Assembly (NCBI RefSeq): GCF_910592395.1
Contig: NC_088322.1
Location: forward strand, 15,373,431-15,433,430
Reading direction: 5' to 3'
Source: Lineus longissimus
Lineage: Eukaryota; Nemertea; Pilidiophora; Heteronemertea; Lineidae
DNA: 60,000 nucleotides
Notes under the pieces: model-generated
The model's database searches: none
The model's input: only the letters and a program-made list of their open reading frames with translations
What the model was told of the DNA's origin: nothing
Made by a program: the position numbers and the translations under genes
Part shown: in pieces, positions 18,800 to 31,900 of the stretch
Layout: each line of letters opens with the position of its first letter
Numbering within the stretch: position 1 is the first letter of the stretch

Positions 18800-18860
18800 G
18801 GCCTGATTACGAACCCAAGACCTCTTGATCACAATTGAACACTATCCACTATGCCACTGC
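18800..18860 (-). repeat. tRNA-derived SINE-like fragment
   Basis: On the minus strand an A-box-like GTGGCATAGTGGATAGTG (complement of 18840-18857) precedes GGTCTTGGGTTCGTAATC with the B-box (complement of 18805-18816). No acceptor pairing was found. Confidence 0.55.
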
Positions 18861-20189
18861 ACTCTCCCTCAAGTCTGCATTTTGAAGTTTATAATTGAAG
18901 TGGCAAAATGCATATTCTACTTTTAGGCCTGCTGCACTTAAAAAGTTACTGTTGATATCTTTCTTAAGATCGGTGTTTATGTAATAAAGTGATTCTTTAT
19001 GAAAAGTTGAAACTTTTTAAATGTCAAAGTTGTTGACTTATTTTCGTGCAAGTAGGCCTGCTTGGATGTTGAAGTGATGGATGAGATATGACTTTTCAAA
19101 CTAAACAGTTTCGGCCTACTTTCTCAGGCCACGTCCCCCTCCATGACAACTTTAACTGAGGTACAAACGTAGAGAATAAATGTAGTGTAAAAGTGACCTG
19201 ACAAGTGACAGCATGAAGTAACCAAGAGTAAGAGGATTTTCCGTAGGAGGAAACCGGAGTTCCTGCCAACATATTGATTGAATTGGACTTGAATGAGAAA
19301 TGGTGATGTTGTCCTATTCATAATCATGATTTCCCTCCAACTTTTGTTTTTGTCAACCTTCCATTCAGACCAGAATCTGCCCTAATTTTCAGCTGGACAT
19401 GTTATTGGCAAGCCTTTACACACATAAATCTCTCTGACAACCAACTGAATGAGCAGGAAATAAATGTAGGCCACCCGTTTCCTTGGCTAATTTCCTGGTG
19501 ATTTGGTAATAAGTCAACACAATCAGCCAATTGTTCTAATTTGTATACCGCTAGTTGGACATGAAGGAAGTCCATATATAGGCCCTATAGGCCCGTGCTT
19601 GAAGAAGTCAATTGTGCAGGAGGCGAGTGTATACCTGTCATTGGCTTGGATTCTCCTCATCAGCAAATAAGGGGAGAATCAAAATGCTAGAAATTCCCCA
19701 CTCATTGCTCGGATATCTGGAGACTCCAGCGAAATACTTTAGATAGTTCACATTGGTCAGACCTATCAACAATCCTTAAATGCAACAAATAGCTTGACAT
19801 ACTTAGTAAGGGGTTTGTGCATACTTGAGGCAGTGTTACATGGCCTGTGGGGGACTCAAGGCCTCTTGGAATGGCAATTTCCAAAGCAAGAATGGGGTCA
19901 AGACCCCTGGTCGCGACAGGTTGACTTGTGAGGTCGGATGGACGTGTTGGTTTGCAGCGCCAAACACATCTTGACTCACGAGGCTGTGATACTGCGCCTG
20001 AGGGACGGAGAATCATTCCAGCAACATCTTGACACACAAGACTCTGGGATGGCAAAGTCCCTTTTACGATCTCCAAGCCTGCCTGTTATAAAGATAGAGT
20101 TTGAGTGACTTCCGGTTGTCTCACTACCACTCACTGGTCCTTCAGCACAAATGCTGCCTGTGACAAGCAAATGCTTCAGACAGTATGGG

Positions 20190-20316
20190 ATGTAACTTGA
20201 GACCATGACTGAAATAACCTGAAAAGCAGTCCAGGTATAATCCACACAGCGTGGTGTGTACATTACTTGAGAGTATGACTGTAAAAACTTCAAAAGTCAT
20301 TCCAAGTAATCTCCAC
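20190..20316. repeat. Diverged tandem duplication, about 71 bp
   Basis: ACTTGAGACCATGACTG (from about 20194) and ACTTGAGAGTATGACTG (about 20265) start two copies that both end in TCCAC (20245 and 20315). The copies are moderately diverged. Confidence 0.6.
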
Positions 20317-21353
20317 TCATACAACAAGAATGTATTGATCTGTGTGCAGAACATGCTGGGTATGTACAGTTTCCACTCCCACGCATTAACCCTTACTCGT
20401 CCAACACTTGAGGCAAAAACCTAGGGATGCTTTATGCACTAGTCCACAGCTTATACCAGGTGCAAAAGGTGTATAAGGGTTCTACATGTACATGTACCTC
20501 ATTGCTGTTTGCCAGGTAGAGTGCAACATTACTGCAGAAAATAATGGGCCCATTATATTTGATACTGGTGTTACTGGTACTGGTTCATATTTCCCATGAA
20601 TATTTATGATATTTTTTCACAAGCTGATTCTTCTACCTTTGCCTTATACTGCAGGATGGGCAGCATCAAATTGGGGAAATCATGTTCGCCAGCCACTCAG
20701 AAATGTTTCACAAAAACCCAGCGCAAAACATCCTATAATGATCATGTATGTGGTCGAAAGGAACTTGTTCATAATCTCAAGTTTCACCCAACTTTTAAAA
20801 AGACACCAGGAGACCCTCAACACGAATTCTTTAGAACATTATTGAAACTCTTTGAAACTCGTTCAAAATGTTCAAGCGCTCTCAAGAGTAATCGCAAATG
20901 TTGCTCATGCTTCATGTTTACTGTGTTGCCATAGTAACCGCCGATGATATCTCGAGCAAATATAATTCAAAGGAGGCTATTCACACCTGAGGATGGATGG
21001 TTCTGACGATTTACGATGAATTAGATGAGGCGATTAAGCGGGGAAGTACATTTGTTGTGATGATTCAGTGACTCAACTGATCGTTTTTCCAACTTTCAAC
21101 CTACAGATGAGGCATTTCTGTCGCAATACGGCCGGGCCATCACAGGTGGCTGCAACAAGAAACACACATCATTTCACCTGCAAAATATATTAACCTCGGC
21201 ACATTACTGGTTTATCTGTAAACAAGTGTCCTTTTATTGCTCATTGCACCGATAATTGTCAAAGGTCAATGACATCGTAAAATCTCTTGTTTGTCTAGCA
21301 ATCTAGAGTTCAAATGGACATCAAACTGTTTATTTTTTGGAGGTTTATAATTG
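20317..21353. other. Non-coding stretch
   Basis: Short open frames only. An acceptor-like site precedes 21109, with an open frame to 21255, but no donor or homology supports an exon. Confidence 0.45.
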
Positions 21354-21490
21354 CAGTGGAACCTCCCTAAGCCTGTCTATTTAGGATCTCTCGATTATGG
21401 ACACTAGTTTTGGTCCCAAACATACAAATGGGTTGTTTCCATTCAATCTGACCTCTCTAAGTAAGACATTTGTCGGAGAAAGAATGCACC
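21354..21490. mobile_element. Degenerate copy of the pogo-like MITE
   Basis: It starts CAGTGGAACCTCCCTAAG and keeps ACTAGTTTTGGTCCCAAA and GGTTGTTTCCATT in the order of the element at 14409. The right end is not recognisable, so it is truncated or decayed. Confidence 0.6.
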
Positions 21491-23023
21491 CTCTCTACAG
21501 TGGCAGTCATGATCTAAACAATTTAACCAGGGTCAAGTGTTATCAGAAAGATCACACAGTAGTAACACTTCTGATCTATCACATAGGCGAGTAGAGACTA
21601 GGCTTATTAACTGACACAAATTCAAATCGATTGCTGAATGGAGGCCTCTCTATCTTCTCAAACTAAGTAAAAAGTGACAGGAAAGAACTGTGTGGGAGAG
21701 GCCTCAATCTTGTTGTAAACAATGTACTTGGGATCTAGGGTATGTGTGATAGGTTGTCGGTCCTGCAGATGAAAGATGACCTACATGACCCACGTTTCCA
21801 CCAACACCACCAAACCCTGCCAAATCGATAGGAAAATCTGTAGTAAAGCAGCCACAGTTGTCAACCCAGCAACTTTTTAGGGGATGTGTCTTGGCAGATG
21901 TTTTGATAATCAACTTTTGACTCCCAGATCATAACTCAGATATGTCAGTCTGGTCCCAGTCCTCTTGTTTACTATACTCTTTACATCCCCACCATCTTGA
22001 ATGGACTACTACAATGCATCACCTCAAATTGTACAAACAGAGAAATGGGGGAGAGGTTAAATAAAAAGGGGGTGACAACCTGCACCAAAACAAACACACA
22101 GCCAGTAAAACAAGACTTGACACCAAAACCTCGCAACCTCGATGGTAAAAACATGGCCAAGTGTCTTCCCAGGATCATTTTTTCGAGTACTCGAGATCTC
22201 TGAGGTTGCCAATAGTAAAACTGACCTAGTGTCCATGAGTCTCCTTCATTCAAACCAAAGTGAGTGGTGCTGCTTCATATCTAAAGCAACTTTCATTCAG
22301 TAGAAGATGAAAGATCCTGATGAAGTCTCTTGATAATTCTGAGGAGACTGCTCCACTTACCTTAGGAGTGATGACATTGTCCTTGACCCAGTTGCCTCAA
22401 ACTGCAAAGAGCCCTTAATCCATTCATGTGGTATCATGGCCATGAATATTTGTATTTGCGAGTGCCCCCCCCCCCCCATTTACAAAACACAAAAGTGAAA
22501 GTATTTCAAAGCTTGTCTCAACCCTTTCACGGCCCACGCATGTAAACATTGCAACCTTAGAAACATGGGAACATTTTGAACACCGAGGGTAAACATACTT
22601 CTACCATCGTGTGTTTTGTCAAAAATAAACATAAAAAACTTTCTTATTACTCTGAACTCGTTGAAGACCATTGCTTACCATGTGAAAGCCTCTTCAATCT
22701 CGGTTCCATCGAAGATTCGTTGTTTCTCATAACTTTTCATGCAGTTTCTTACAAGTTTCGAAAGTTAGCTGATTCTCATGTCGGTAAAATCGGTGAAATC
22801 GATTCTGATTATTTACATTTGGTTTACGATATTGATGTCATTGAGATCTTTTTTCCATCATCTGCCCCGGGCACAATATGCCAATTCTGTCATGTTTGGA
22901 ATGCTTGAGTGGCTGGTTGAGGGTCTCGCACATGTTTGTTTAGCGATTGATGGGAATGTGTACTATTATCAGTGACCTGGGGAATGACGGGCCACTGGGA
23001 CACTGATAAGATTTGAACTACAA
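21491..23023. other. Non-coding stretch
   Basis: It includes a C-run at about 22467-22478. No exon or repeat family was recognised. Confidence 0.45.
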
Positions 23024-23236
23024 TGGTGGGGTAGTGTTCTAAGAGCTGTGCTCAGAACCATGATATTGCTAGTCCACTCAACGGGATCTGTTGGTGTATA
23101 GTATTTTGAGAGCTGTGATTAGAACTGTGATATTGCTTGTCCAAACAACCACTGAGCAACGGGTCCTGGTGGTGTAGAGCCTTGAAAAGCTGTCCTTGGA
23201 ACCAATATATTGCATCTCCAAATGACCACTGAGGTA
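23024..23236. repeat. Diverged tandem triplication, about 68-75 bp
   Basis: Units start at about 23024, 23092 and 23167, each TGGTGNNGTAG-like and followed by AGAGCTGTG...AGAACC...ATATTGC...GTCCA. They are strongly diverged, so the triplication is old. Confidence 0.65.
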
Positions 23237-23921
23237 CTTCCTATCTATTTCTGAATTCAGTTTATAGAATCATTTCTTATAAAAGCAAATTATAAACCAA
23301 GGTCAAGTTTCCCTTATCTTTATGAATTCAATCATCAATATCAACCTCTCTAATTTGATGCGTACACATTTATAAAAACCAAGATTGTTCAATTGTCTTG
23401 ACTCCAGTTGATTGATAAGAACATTCCTTGCGGCAAAGTTTATATCTATCTGTAGCTCATCTTGTCCATGTCGCCTTCCATGGCGACATCGCAGGTCCCA
23501 ACAACGGGAAGCACTCTGGGCAAAGCACTTTTCACAGTCTCATGACCAGCGCATGAGACAAAGGCCTTCATATGTTATTGAAGGCCCTTTAAGAGTACTT
23601 TAGATAAATAGGCCTGAGGTTGTTGTTTAAGACTTGAGGGCCTCTACCTTCACAAATGACTTCTACCATCCTCACAAACACACTGAGAGCTATTTAAACC
23701 TCTGACCTTGACCTCCGATACTAACTCAAGTGTGTTTGGAATGTGCACCCAGTGGCGGCCATTAAAAAAGTGTTTATCCAGCCGAGCAGTACATCTAATT
23801 TGTCTGACATATAGAACAATTCATCAAGGCTACTATTTTAACCCTTGGGGTCTGGACGCTTTTAAGTCTGATTGAATTTCTTGCCCCTTCTCTTGATAGG
23901 CCAGGTCAGTTGAGTATCTCT

Positions 23922-24665
23922 ATGGGCGGTTATTACCGCAAATAAAGACAAACCAAAGCAAAGACACTTGTGTAGCATATCAAGGACACGTAGATTGACA
24001 CTCCTATGTGTGCCACATCAAAGACATCTGGACCATACACCACATCAAAGATAACGATGCGAAGTCAACAGGCGGCGCCACCGTCTTGGGAAAAGTAAAA
24101 ACGATTTCGACAACTATAGGTTTTTGTTGATAGAAGCGACTATTTTTATTTTTATAATCATTTTTTTCTCGCAGTGAAATTTTTATTATTTGATTCAACT
24201 TCAATAAGTTAAATGAGAAGAAAAATAAATATCTCGACTTGAAAAAAAAAATTAATTTCAAATTTTTTTTCTTGACTTGAAAAAAAATATATTGACTAGA
24301 AAAAAATCATTTCGACTAGAAAAAAAATCATTTCGACTTTTTGAAGCAAACGGCTTGCCATAGGAGAGAGGTGGCAAATAACAACAACGTCAACAGGCAG
24401 CGTACGGCCGCCAGCAATCTACAGTGGCGCCGCCTGTTGACTTCGCATCGTTATCTTTGACGTGGTGTATGGTCCAGATGTCTTTGATGTGGCACACATA
24501 GGAGTATCAATCTACGTGTCCTTGATATGCTACACTAGTGTCTTTGCTTTGGTTTGTCTTTATTTGCGGTAATAACCGCCCAGGAGTATCAATCTACGTG
24601 TCCTTGATATGCTACACAAGTGTCTTTGCTTTGGTTTGTCTTTATTTGCGGTAATAACCGCCCAT
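23922..24665. mobile_element. 744-bp long-TIR element with a duplicated right end
   Basis: The left arm 23922-24081 and right arm 24424-24581 are near-identical inverted repeats of about 160 bp, starting ATGGGCGGTTATTACCGC. The last 82 bp of the right arm (24500-24581) are repeated in tandem at 24582-24663 with one mismatch. The flanks GTATCTCT (23914-23921) and ATATCTCT (24666-24673) look like an 8-bp target duplication with one change. The core (24082-24423) is AT-rich with GACTTGAAAAAAA-like repeats and codes for nothing. Long arms plus an 8-9-bp duplication suggest a non-autonomous Mutator-like element; that is inference. Confidence 0.85.
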
Positions 24666-27600
24666 ATATCTCTACCAAATTCCCTTGCTCAACTATGCCT
24701 ATGAGCAAAAACATGTGTTTTTTCTATGAGTAATGGTAAGATTCTACAACAGCAGGAACGACATGTTGGCCTGACCTTTATGACCTGAACTCTTCACCCC
24801 ATATTGGCGCCGCCTGCATTATTTTGAGCCCCTATTTTCCCTAATCAAATATGGCGTATCGTTATCAGATGGAGAAATTTCCAATTTGCAATTATTGTTA
24901 ATTTTCAACGATATGTTGTGGTCAACTGTCCTTGGTAGTTTTGACGGATGGAAATATCGGGAAATTGGTCAGTATCAGTCACTGGGCCGGACCTCTGTTG
25001 TAAGTGCAATTTAAGTGGGTTACAGATGTCTCACAATGAACCAGGGCCAACTTCTTCTGTGGATATTAAGTGTGTTGTTCAAGGTCGCAAGTGCGCTACA
25101 TATCTTACTTCTTAGTAGGCCAGACTCATTTACATCACTAAACCACTTAGTTTGATATATACTGCCACAATGTAATAAACTAAACAAATAAAAAAGATAC
25201 AATGTGGCTGATGTTTTTGAACCAGAAAGTAACCAGCCTCTGTCATCGGCTCACATGATAACAGTTTCAAGAATCCCACTAGAAGTGTCAGATTTATCAA
25301 TGAAATCACGTATTGCCTGAAGATTTTTCCCTGCAGCATTTAAATCTCTCCCATTTTACTCAGTTTTATCCATGTACCAATACTCGGTCCGTTGTGGGCG
25401 CTTAGAAGTCGAATGAAACAGGAGTTTCCCCAGTTTTCGTTGAGTTTGGCGCTTGCCCAGGCATTCTCAGACAACATGGGCAGGTTTTACAGAATTACAG
25501 GTATTACCGGCTTGAGGGGAATAACCTCAGACTGGCCAAGGAAAGATGTGTGTTAGTTTCTGTTACCTGAAAGCTGGAGTGTATCAACCGTAGACCAACT
25601 CCAATCTATACCTGAGACTGCCGTGTCATCCTAATCATCAACTAAGCAGTTGTAACATTTGTCTGTAGTGGCTCCATCTATAGCCTGGGAGGTGTTCATA
25701 ATGTCACCCTTGGATTTGGTCTTTCTTTCCATGGCTTACCATCCAGCCTCACCATGTCCAAAATTTCCGCCTAAAACATATATTTGGTATCAAAGTGCTA
25801 CGAACACACCAGTAGGTTCATGGCATCTTGGTTTTTGGCCTCATTATGGACGTGGAGATCAAAGTGACTTGTTCAAGGTCGCAAGCCATACAGTGTGGTC
25901 AATTTTGGGTTACAGAAACGGTTGATATGTTCCTACTGGCCTAACTGTTGCTTACAATTCATGGAGTGCTACCTGGCTACAATCCTAGCATGGACTAGCA
26001 TTTAGCATGAAGGTATAGCATGTACCTGGCTCTGGCTTACGTATTGAGAACATCAAAGCGAAAGATGGGATTTCCGTTTCAGGTCGTGTTTGCCAGATTC
26101 CGACTGTACCATCTATGTCCATTTTTCTACAAGATGTAGTGGAGATGTCAGCATAGTTGGGTTGGGATGTTTATGTTGTGGGAAGACGCTGAACATTCCA
26201 GAGATGAATCCTAAGCCCTATTCCAAATCCTCCAGTAAATAACCCATGAGCTGCCAACTAAAAAATGCAACATATGACTGAAGTGCACAATTACGTGTAT
26301 TTTGAGTTTCATCAAAAATGTGTTGTTATGGTTGTGATCATCATCTCCAGCCCCATTATGTCGTCACATTGGATCAATGACAAAATTGTCGGGATGGACA
26401 TAAACCTATGCGATTTGGCATGAAGTAGTCAATTTCCGTCTCTGTAATTATCGCTGATTGTCCTGATAATGAGGACAGTTGTCTCCCCTTCAGGATGAGC
26501 TGGGCTTGCATGTTTTTGTGAACCAGTGTCTGTTGTCTGCTAAATTTGCAATCGCATCCTGCCAAATTCCACTCGGCAGATGGCTACGCAGACATTGTCT
26601 GACTGCAATTTTCCTTTCATTTCACGTTTTCTCCTCACTTGAGTCTAGAATATTATCGGAGATTAGTTCAAGATATGACTTTATTGAGCCATTTGAAGAT
26701 ATTATCTCCCATTGTCATGCCTCGTCCTTATTTTCTGCCCGTTTGAACACTGATTTGACCACTCAACCAGTTAAAGTCACCCCGCATTTAAAACTTCCGA
26801 ACTAATTGCCATGACAAGACTGTTCATTTGCCTATTTTGATTTTATCATTGATATCATCTTGTACTGTTCAGCTGTTCATGATATTTAAAGTTTTCTCCC
26901 TCTCTTTCTCTTTTCATGATGATGTCCTTACACTGTCAATAGGTGAGTTACTAGTATATGCTGCTCCATTCTAACCAGAAGTCTGAGCAAACTGGGTTGT
27001 GACATGCTCAAAGAGTGGGCCCCAACACACATCTCCTTTTACCAGATCAGCGCTAACAGTCATGAAATGGCTTTCAACAGAATAGGAGAAGTCCGCCAGT
27101 AATATTATTGTAATTTTTCTCTCGGTCACGTCCACATCAAGAATATATTATTTTTTCCCATTCATGGGTGCAATTTTCATTATTTGTCCAACGTGCTACT
27201 GTGCCGTTTACCCTGTCAGCTGTAACATAAATTGGTGAATTTTCGTCTGGTTCCTCGTGTTTTTCATTCATGAATTGGAGTAATTCTCCAGTCATTTGCT
27301 GTTCTATTAGCTCGGGACTCCAGACATAATCAATCATCAAGATACAAACAATAAACAATCACCTCTGATGTGTGGCTCACTTGAACTGTGTGTATCACAA
27401 ATGGAGAATCCCAATTCTGCCTGTCGAAGTCTGGTACACCCTGTATTTTGACAACATCAGCTTAAAGGTTTTCTTACAAATATATGTGGCATTGTAGATA
27501 TAATCGACCTTTTTATGACTTTAATAACGACTGGGTGATACGAATCTAGCTCGTGGTAGATCAAATCAAATTGACCTTGGCATCATTCTCATTCACTTAA

Positions 27601-27906
27601 GTTGGTAAAAATACTTAAGATGTACTATTTTGATCAGCAGATTATATTTTCAGTATCGGAACCTTGAACTTTAGATGGATCAATATTGCGGTATTCTAAG
27701 CTTGGAATTGAGCCTAAATGCCATACCATCCATTGGATATGTTGTTCCACTGCCCTGATGTTGGTTCAGAGGAGGCTGACTGTTCATGATAGTATGCTAC
27801 CAGGAGCTACAACGCGATTATCCTGCTGTAGCATCAATCATTTCGTTGCTCAAATTGTCATCTGATGAGAACATTTTGTGTACAGAAGGTGGTGCTTAGA
27901 TGAAGT
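24666..27906. other. Non-coding stretch
   Basis: Short open frames only, for example 88 codons at 25659-25925 with no recognisable domain. GTTCAAGGTCGCAAG occurs identically at about 25078 and 25871. No gene was seen. Confidence 0.45.
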
Positions 27907-28972
27907 TCAAGGTCAAATAAACTTAAAATGCAAAGTCAAAGTCAAATAAACATGAAATATTCAAGGTCAGATTTTATCTTCTGTGCTTGGTGTTGTCATT
28001 GCACCAGGTGGTTCAATCTGAAGGTGATTTCTTTCAGCGAGTGTTTTGATAACTTACAAATGTTCAGGCGGATAGCACGCAATCCCAGGGTTCCCAATCT
28101 CACTCACATTCTCCCCATTCTGATAGCGTAGCATTCATAACAACCTAAACGCTAGCGCTACAAAGCGTTGCTGCTGCCGCTCAGTTTTCTCGCATTCTTG
28201 TCCCACGTTCGACCTACATTGATCAGCATCCATACTGTACTCACTTACCTCACTCACTCGCTAGAAATGTTTCCATCATCCTATTTGATAGCAACACATA
28301 CTCTACCAGTTGTGAGCAGTGGTACTTCATCACTAAGGATACAGGGATTTACCGGTGACATGGCTTTGATTGGTCAGGGTTTGACGTATCGTCGTCCAAT
28401 ATCAACTGGTAATCGACTATGAAGACCATTATTTAGAAGTACGCGTTCTTAGCCATTTGATTGTGCTGCAGACGCAAGGGGCACTTGGAAGCAAACTGCA
28501 GCGTTACATGTTCTCATTCGGACAAAACAGCAATTGCTTGCGCTGTGGTGCCAAGGGGTACTTCTGAACATATTGCTTTTCCAATGGTTGTTGCCAGGAC
28601 TCGCGTTGGTGTCTGATCCTCCAATTCTTTCAGTGAATCATATTGGAATTAGAGCCATGACAAAGCACTTTGATCCCAGGCTAATACAATCTGGCAAAAA
28701 ACAGATTGCAGAATCCCAGTTCCAACTTTTCAAATCTCTCATTCAGCCTCAAGGTCGAGTTAGTTGCCTTCATTAGATGATTCCTCTTGGATTGCTGCTA
28801 GCTTTCCAAGGAATCAACAATTCAGTGTAAGGTCAAGGTCGCTGATGTTAGAGTCAGAATTGTCATCTTTTAAAATCATTGCGTCTGTTTGATGGATTGG
28901 GAAATTGAGCCTTGAATCATGATTTATGGAGGACAATCTCTTCAAGGTCATTCAGCTTAGTCCCCAAGGTCA
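27907..28972 (+). promoter_or_regulatory. Cluster of AAGGTC(A/G) motifs
   Basis: Seven motifs of the type TCAAGGTCA lie in the same orientation at 27907, 27961, 28749, 28827, 28833, 28942 and 28964. TCAAGGTCA is the extended half-site bound by monomeric nuclear receptors of the ERR and NR5A (SF-1) groups. A regulatory role is inferred from the density alone. Confidence 0.3.
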
Positions 28973-31900
28973 AACATGTTTGCTAATGGCTTGAATGTAA
29001 AAAGACTGATCGCTGTCATTATGACATTTCACTATCACCATTGCATATTCAATCTCTCCAGCGATCCCTGCTATCATGTTCTGAATTCAACAATTCAATA
29101 AACGCATGCTGGTTCATTGCAACAATAGGAAGCATCCAATTTGTATCATTGCGATATTCAGGGCTTCATCAATCTTGCATTCAGCGGGTACTTGCGGCAT
29201 TCCCGACAGCATCATCAGCGTAGGAAAGCATCGCAACATCTCCATTAGTCTAACTGTTTGGTGGAGTTAATGGATATGTCATTTGTTATCTTTGCGAGTG
29301 TGTTCTGTGGCAAATACTGCTGAGCTTGCCGCTCGTCCATCATGCAGTCGGCGGGGTGTCTCAGTATCGATGGAGCACTAGAGCAACATTGGTGGTACCG
29401 TCAGTGAGTCTCTCTAAGGGAGCTGCGGTGGTGTTGGTTGTGACTGTGGTCTCTGACTGGCGGTCATGAGGTCCCAGGCTCCAACCCCACTGTCAGCATC
29501 AGATAGGTCTCCTTGACTTTCATGCCAGACTCCTCCAATGGGAGTTTCGAGGGGGGGTTGCCGGAATTGGCAACAGCCTGCCGTTCCGTGATCTTTGCCT
29601 TACTGATGATAGGAACTGGTGCTTGCTTCATGGGACGAAAACATAATGAACAAAATGCTCCTTGAAGCATTCTCATCTGTAAATTCTTCTTTTTTTTCTG
29701 GTACAGCTGAGGCTAAGAGCATGTTGGTCCTCAGTAATCAAGCGAGCAATTATTAGATGAACGAGATTAGGTAACTTACTTCATTGAAGATTGGCAGCAA
29801 TTCAAGATTGCCTCAGCATGCTAAACGTTGGTTACGGAGAGACCAATCACATTACACCAAGAAGAAAAACAAGCTGGGTACATGTTAAAAAAACATCCGC
29901 TTTCCTACTGGCTAGAGTGCTCCATTCGAATTGATTAATCAGAAAAAATTATGGCATAGTTATTAGGTGATTGCCGTAACACTAATGAGTAAGCGTTAAA
30001 ACATCCTGGTAAAAAATCGTTCTTTTGTGGCTGATGAGCCAAGCCAACAGCCTTCAAGGAATCTGTTACTTCTGTCTTACAATCATGGGTGAATGTGTAT
30101 TCAAGAATCATAGCTTGCAGGTTGGCAAAGCTCCGTGTTTTGAAAGGCATTCACTCCCGTTTTGCTGGCAATATCCTCAATGCATTGCTGCAATACTTAA
30201 ACACGACTGGGAAACTTTAGACTTGGAAAACCCATTTTAGCATTCAAGTTATTCCTGCTTCAAAATGTCAGACCATAAACGAATCCTATCAGTCATGCCA
30301 ACATAACATGTCGAAGCAGGGATTATTGCCTTTTACTTCGTAAACGACAGGTGACTGGAAAGAAAGAAATTGTCATAAAACCTTGCCTTTGCTCTAGCAA
30401 AAAGTTAGTGCTAACCATTGCTCGACACCAACATACATAATGTATCAGACACTGGGAATATTGCCCTAACCCATTCTCACCATCATGGCGGCTTGCCAGT
30501 ATATGGTAACATGTTGGTTGCCGCATGCTGATGAAGAAATCAATGCATAAAACATGTATGGGGAAGTGAGTCAAGTATTTCATATCTGAGATATTGGTAA
30601 CGGGCCAGATTTGTTGGAACATGTATCCACGATTGGTGGTGCATGTTGGGAGTGCGGTAGAATGCTGTCTATGTCTTGGTGTCGAGAAGATTCTGTCAGG
30701 TGTGATGGCTCAGTTACTTCTGGTAGTCATGTTAAAGGGACTTTGAGATCATCATGTCAAGATGATGAGCAAATCAATGGAATCTCACTACTGGTCTTTG
30801 ACCGGTTGACCTCAAGAGTCAAACATGCTCTTGCCAGTTAAGTGTCCTGCTTGAGAAAACCAACTTACTCTTTATACTGACTCATTGCTTGAACTTCTGA
30901 CCTCATGAAGCCAGCATACCTGGTCTTCATCAAAAGCATGCTCAAAGCTATCACAACAAGCTGTCAAGGTTGTCAAGGAAGTGATAGAACTTCCTCCTCA
31001 TGACCAGTTTCTCTGTTCCATTTCAATTTGATAACACAAGATTGTCCATACGAGTTTCCAGATTCTTCAAAAGTTCAGTTTCTGGCGGTGCTCAGTTCTT
31101 TGTCTTCCCACGCCGTGCTTTCAAACAGCAGAATGTCTCTTCACCCTTTGGCATGTTTAGATGGACAATGCTCTCCTCAGTAGAGAGGTGTCCTGACTAC
31201 TGAGGCTAAATTTCAAGGAACAGAAAGGACGATTTGTGGACAACCAGTTTCCTTGATAGAGAGATAGATGTCTAGGTAGTCATGATCATATCAGTCAGAT
31301 GGAAATAAGCAGTCATGGTCATATCAGTATTTTATCATACCCAAGATTTTCAATCTCATCGGTGAACGTATTTTCCAATGTCCAGTCACACACATTGATC
31401 TTTTACATAACTTGGTTGCATAACACAATGAGTCACCATGTGATGCAGTCTTACCTGGTAATTACCTACCTGATTACTCGATGGCCTCATTAGCAGCCTG
31501 ATTGAGTAGGTTTATCATGTCCCCAATGTTTTAAATCATAACAATCTTTTGATATTACTGTTGTGTTGTTGACATTACAGACATGAAATATTAAAATGAA
31601 AGTGCATTTTCCCAGTCGATGCATCTACGTTAATGAAATCTGTATCAATTAGTATTTACAAATAAGCTTCAATGATTGAAGCAGCTGTCGCGTCAAGCAG
31701 ACTTTCATGTAAGATATTCAACATCACGTAGGAGGCCTTCATTCCTGGTACTTATAGGTAGGCCTACACGTGTAATTGAACTTTGCCGTCAGTAGCCAGG
31801 AGTTTTTGCCCAATCAGGTGGTACCACCAAATTGGGATGTAATGCCTGATTGGGCTGTACCAAACTCAGATGATGAGTGAAGGACCTTGTAAACGAAAGT

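Noticed and set aside
21109-21255. Exon after CAACCTACAG with an open frame
   Set aside because: The open frame runs to a stop without a convincing donor, and the peptide is not recognised.
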